From Clostridia bacterium (GTDB lineage Bacteria; Bacillota; Clostridia; Christensenellales; Borkfalkiaceae), in NCBI GenBank assembly GCA_017623605.1, contig JAGAOR010000005.1, forward strand, positions 38,570 to 102,569: a DNA stretch of 64,000 bases. The letters run 5' to 3'. Shown piece by piece: positions 61,017-64,000 of this stretch (positions within the stretch are counted from its first letter, which is position 1; every line of letters starts with the position of its first letter). The notes beneath the pieces are model-generated. The model saw nothing but the letters and a program-made list of their open reading frames with translations, made no database searches and was not told the origin of the DNA. The position numbers and the translations under genes are program-made.

Positions 61017-62684
61017 TTACAATATAAAATCGAATTGCGCTTCCACGTTTTTCCCCGTGAACGTATAATCAATTAAATACACTTTCCCCTCGGTCCCACT
61101 AACGCCCGGATACGAACGCTCGGACAGTTGCGGCGCGACGTTTTCTTTATTTTTCAAAGTCAGCTCGTCAATGCGCACTTCTCCGTTTACCCATTTGGGT
61201 TGACATTCGGAAACGAATCGGAAAACAACCTTTTCTTTCAAGCCGTCACAACGGTATTTAACGGTTACCCCCGTTTTCGCGACGGTATATTCCGCAATCA
61301 CGCTCCCCTCAAAACCGCCGTATGCCTTGGAGAGATCAATTACGATACGATTTTCCTCTTTTTCCAATACTTGACCTTTATATTCACGCCCGAACGTCTG
61401 CGTTAAACCGTCTAAAATCGGTACGCTATGCGATTGAGAGGCACAAACGAAAATCTCGTCTTTATATCGCGTTTTTCGGTTAAAATACTCTTTCGTGTAT
61501 TCACCCGCGCCAATATCGACGATCAAACGTTTTTGATTTTTTACAATTTGAAACGCGCCCACGTCGTTATGGTTGTGCAATTCCTCGTTGTAGCCGCCCT
61601 TTACTACAAACGAATACCGTTCGTTCCGATAAATGAAAACCTGACTTTTCTCGTAGTAAACGGATTTTTCTTTTTTGTCCTGCTCTCCCGTTTCTTTTAG
61701 GAAATGACACCCGTAAAGGATACGCGCACCAAGAGCTCTGGGAAAAGCCGAGAACTTATCCAAACACAACGAAACGGGAGCGGTAAATCTTTCGCCGAAT
61801 AAATTTTTTATCGCGTATAAATATCCCAAATGCAGATTATGCCGCGGCGCGCCACCGTCCGCAAACGGAATATACACGCCGTCGTCCATTTCCGCATTGA
61901 CGGGATAATTCAAAACCTTTTGCACCTTTTCAAGCTCTAAAAACTCGTGTTTTCTTTTTAATTGCGCATACACGTCGAAAAATAAAGAGAAGAACCCGAA
62001 ACCGTATTGCCAATAACCGACACCCTCCGAACAATAGCCGTCCTCTGCAACGCCGCTTAAATACCCCTCAAACGCTTTCATAAGCCGCGCCTCGACCAAA
62101 GGGAAGCGATCGGGAAACGCGTATAAATAGGTAAGCCCCACACCGCAGGTGCAAACGGCGCTCCAATTCGATTTACCTGCCTCCCAATTATGCCTGCGCT
62201 TTTCCACGTTTTTCACGATTCTGTTTTCTAACGATATATGGATACGGTTTCTAATATCGGCGGAAAGCCTTTCACCGAATATATATACCGTTTCGGCAAG
62301 ATAAAAACCCGTTTCCGAAGCAAACAGATCGACGATGTCGTAAGCAAATTCTTCCGTATCGGCGATCAAGCTATGCGCAGGTAAAGCCCACGAAAATTCC
62401 TCGCAAATTGCCGCAAGGACATTTTCAAGATCTTCTAAATATTCGTCGCTTTTAATAGCCAAAAGCTGCAAAAGATTTAACCGAGCTCTACGCTCAAAAT
62501 ACATTTTTTCGTATTGCGATCTGTTTCCGTTCACGTAATACACTTTCCAAAGCGCATAATTGAGTGCTAAAATCGGTTGATTTTTATATTTTTCGTTGTA
62601 AATTTCTTCCGCGCGGGAAAGGAGAGCTTTCCCCTCTTCCGATTGCGCCGCAATTTTCAAATTTTCATAGTGATAACAATACAT
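61017..62684 (-). CDS. Heparinase II/III-like protein (paralogue 2)
   Basis: A 555-residue protein from ATG 62684 (SD AGGAG eight bases upstream; the longer frame reads into a repeat). It parallels the protein at 34652-36346 along its length: MYCYHYENLK, FSWALPAHSL, SNWSAVCTCGVGLTYLYAFP and GYNEELHNHNDVGAFQI all match at equivalent places. No signal peptide. Likely acts on acidic polysaccharide fragments, substrate unknown. Unlike paralogue 1, its neighbours are a lipoprotein and repeats, not a regulator. Confidence 0.85.
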   Translation of the reverse strand: MYCYHYENLKIAAQSEEGKALLSRAEEIYNEKYKNQPILALNYALWKVYYVNGNRSQYEKMYFERRARLNLLQLLAIKSDEYLEDLENVLAAICEEFSWALPAHSLIADTEEFAYDIVDLFASETGFYLAETVYIFGERLSADIRNRIHISLENRIVKNVEKRRHNWEAGKSNWSAVCTCGVGLTYLYAFPDRFPLVEARLMKAFEGYLSGVAEDGYCSEGVGYWQYGFGFFSLFFDVYAQLKRKHEFLELEKVQKVLNYPVNAEMDDGVYIPFADGGAPRHNLHLGYLYAIKNLFGERFTAPVSLCLDKFSAFPRALGARILYGCHFLKETGEQDKKEKSVYYEKSQVFIYRNERYSFVVKGGYNEELHNHNDVGAFQIVKNQKRLIVDIGAGEYTKEYFNRKTRYKDEIFVCASQSHSVPILDGLTQTFGREYKGQVLEKEENRIVIDLSKAYGGFEGSVIAEYTVAKTGVTVKYRCDGLKEKVVFRFVSECQPKWVNGEVRIDELTLKNKENVAPQLSERSYPGVSGTEGKVYLIDYTFTGKNVEAQFDFIL

Positions 62685-62706
62685 AATTTCTTCTCCTTTT
62701 GCCCCA

Positions 62707-62750
62707 CCTCTGTCATTGGGACCTTTTGTTAAAAGGCGCAGCAATTTCTT
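62707..62750. repeat. Degenerate copy of the GTCATTGCGAG palindromic repeat
   Basis: CTCTGTCATTGGGACC and TTTTGTTAAAAGGCGCAGCAAT match the units at 63760-63840 with a few changes. It sits between the lipoprotein stop and the heparinase-like gene; the minus strand also offers a GGCGCA/TGCGCC stem followed by TTTT. Confidence 0.75.
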
Positions 62751-63408
62751 ATGCGCCGAGCTTTTTCACAAGAACAATATCGCTTATATAAACGTTCATA
62801 TTCCTGTTTTGCGTGCCGTCGGGGAAAATACCCGAAAAAATATACGCCTTGTTTTCCGCAGATATGCAGGAAATTAAATCGGCGAGCAAAATTTCATAGC
62901 TCGACCACGTGTTTTTCTGCACCTGATTATTAAACCAGCCCGAATTGAAAAATTCCACGAAAGAGATCGCGTGCGTTTCCTTCGTTTGATAAACGTGGCT
63001 CGCCTCAAATTCGAAATATATGCTGAATTTCGCTGCTCTATACGTGCTCTTCATTTCTTCAAGCTCCGTAGCCGTGTAATCGAGCTCTAAAAATAGCTTA
63101 TCGAATTTATTCCAAGCCGAAGAATAAAAGGGAAGCTTCGCCGCGCCCGTGCCCGTCGTGAGCATACCCGGTAAATCCTCTTTCGCAACGTAGGTGGCGA
63201 CTACCGTTTCAGACGGCGTGCCGTATCCCACGTTATAAAATTTGCTCGCCGTGCTTTCGCTTGCTTGGAACAGGTAGACGGTTTCACTTTCCCCTTTCCC
63301 CGAGCTTTCGCTGTTTTTATCGCTCGACGGCAACGTTATATTACACGCCACGCAAAAGAGCGCGAGGATCGTAGATAAAATCGTAAGGATTATTTTTTTC
63401 ATAGTCAT
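62749..63408 (-). CDS. Predicted lipoprotein, unknown function
   Basis: A 219-residue protein with a lipoprotein signal peptide: KKIILTILSTILALF then lipobox VACN (Cys near residue 22). A Ser-rich linker (SSDKNSESSGKGESE) follows, then a domain of about 170 residues with aromatic-rich strands and the C-terminal VYISDIVLVKK, reminiscent of carbohydrate-binding beta-sandwich domains (speculative). Surface-anchored on the membrane. Starts at ATG 63408 (AGGAAA upstream) with a second ATG two codons on. Upstream of heparinase-like gene 2. Confidence 0.8.
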   Translation of the reverse strand: MTMKKIILTILSTILALFCVACNITLPSSDKNSESSGKGESETVYLFQASESTASKFYNVGYGTPSETVVATYVAKEDLPGMLTTGTGAAKLPFYSSAWNKFDKLFLELDYTATELEEMKSTYRAAKFSIYFEFEASHVYQTKETHAISFVEFFNSGWFNNQVQKNTWSSYEILLADLISCISAENKAYIFSGIFPDGTQNRNMNVYISDIVLVKKLGA

Positions 63409-63429
63409 AAAATTGTTTCCTGCTTTTTG

Positions 63430-63644
63430 GGATTGCCGTTGGCAATCCGTGAATTGAAAACCTTTCGGTTTACGTGAAATGACGGCATAGCCGTCGTGAA
63501 TTGATTGCTTCGCAATCGTGAATTGAAAATTGAATTAGATTCTATGCTCGCTATGGCTCGTAGTGTCACAAGGCAGAGCCTTGTTCGCGCACTTCGTTCC
63601 AGAATGACAATTCAATTTTCGTGAATTGCACGGCTTCGCCGTGC
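63430..63644. repeat. Mosaic array of small hairpins joined by GTGAATTG
   Basis: Five short inverted repeats: GGATTGCC/GGCAATCC (63430-63448), AAACC/GGTTT (63458-63471), GACGGC/GCCGTC (63481-63495), GATTGC/GCAATC (63503-63517) and GCACGGC/GCCGTGC (63628-63644). Each of the first four is followed, and the last preceded, by GTGAATTG or GTGAAATG. No gene in this stretch. Confidence 0.8.
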
Positions 63645-63759
63645 GTTGTGGAATAATTACAAACGAACACGGGGCAGAGCAGGTTGCCCTATCCCTGCCC
63701 TTTCGTTCGTTTTCGATTATTTCACTCTTTTTTGTCGTTGCAAGCCCTTTGCTCCGCCT

Positions 63760-63950
63760 CTGTCATTGCGAGCCTTTGTTAAAAGGCGTGGCAATCTCTC
63801 TCCTCTGTCATTGCGAGCCCTGCAAGGGCGCGGCAATCTCTTGTTCGTTTCCATTGAGGGGATTGCTTCGCTACGCTCGCAATGACACGGGGGTGTCGGG
63901 GATTGCTTCACTTCATTCGCAATGACACGGGGAAGCGAAGCAATCTCTCG
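63760..63950. repeat. Cluster of GTCATTGCGAG/GCAATCTC palindromic units
   Basis: Two direct units (63760-63800 and 63805-63842, TGTCATTGCGAG...GGCAATCTC), two inverted units (63861-63890 and 63901-63930, GATTGCTTC...CGCAATGACACGG) and a partial unit (63931-63950). Each can fold as a hairpin. Open frames across this region are translations of repeats and not genes. Confidence 0.88.
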
Positions 63951-63962
63951 CGGTTATTTGCC

Positions 63963-64000
63963 TTATTTCGCAAACACGCAATCACCAACGTAAAGTACCG
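63963..64000 (-). CDS. C-terminal end of a CDS cut by the right edge
   Basis: The minus strand reads VLYVGDCVFAK followed by TAA. It resembles the end of the neighbouring lipoprotein (VYISDIVLVKK), suggesting a related extracytoplasmic protein, but only 11 codons are visible. Confidence 0.4.
   Translation of the reverse strand, partial: VLYVGDCVFAK

Noticed and set aside
63626-63925. Plus-strand frames over the repeat cluster
   Set aside because: The translations are repeated LCHCEP/ISLLCHCEP strings produced by palindromic repeats, without SD or family resemblance.
1-64000. CRISPR array or prophage
   Set aside because: No regularly spaced identical repeats with unique spacers, and no integrase, transposase or phage structural genes were seen.

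Overview
The window reads as chromosome of an endospore-forming Clostridia-like Firmicute. The evidence is the spoIIIA operon, spoIIID, spo0A, a PdaB/YlxY-type deacetylase, HPr kinase, the ispH-S1 fusion, and a ylbM/tmcAL - pta - ackA - yceD - rpmF block. Moderate GC, SD-led small operons, TTGNNN-17 bp-TATAAT promoters and generic secreted proteins without close named relatives suggest an uncultured gut lineage (Christensenellales-like); that placement is inference. TGA is a true stop here, since several ATGA stop/start overlaps exist.

Layout: almost everything is on the minus strand. 1-2.7 kb: spoIIIAA-AE, cut by the left edge. 2.8-10 kb: htpG, then an aroH-cmk / plsC / ispH-S1 operon and a BaiN/HI0933 flavoprotein. 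10-15 kb: a sodium-pumping biotin decarboxylase operon with two kinds of carboxyltransferase. 15-22 kb: TVP38-like protein, rnhA, tRNA-Trp, mgtC, an ABC exporter, a 38-residue small gene, a large anchored surface protein and spoIIID. 22-30 kb: type II topoisomerase pair parC/parE, a YjjG-type phosphatase and HelD. 30-40.5 kb: argS and ychF (divergent), GH13 glucosidase, heparinase-like protein, AraC regulator, spo0A, ABC-F protein and acpP. 40.5-53.7 kb: a long codirectional block uvrC-HAD-hprK-U32-mutS2-deacetylase-M16-glycosylase-tex behind a strong promoter and a roughly 300-nt structured leader. 53.7-56.6 kb: arsR and a P1B metal ATPase. 56.7-61 kb: rpmF, yceD, ackA, pta and divergent tmcAL. 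61-64 kb: a second heparinase-like protein, a lipoprotein, an intergenic patch of mosaic palindromic repeats, and the tail of another CDS.

The points most worth a second look: Spo0A has serine where the phosphoacceptor aspartate (Asp56) should be and also lacks one acidic-pocket residue; uvrC is interrupted by an in-frame TGA and preceded by a large three-way-junction-like RNA leader whose outer helix covers the region just before the start codon; ParE carries an acidic insertion with two consecutive QxSLFD motifs that look like sliding-clamp binding peptides; cytidylate kinase is fused to an AroH-type chorismate mutase with its catalytic residues intact; the decarboxylase beta subunit has an internally duplicated insertion; and the metal ATPase has DKTAT in place of DKTGT plus a C-terminal metal-binding domain with its own ribosome-binding site.
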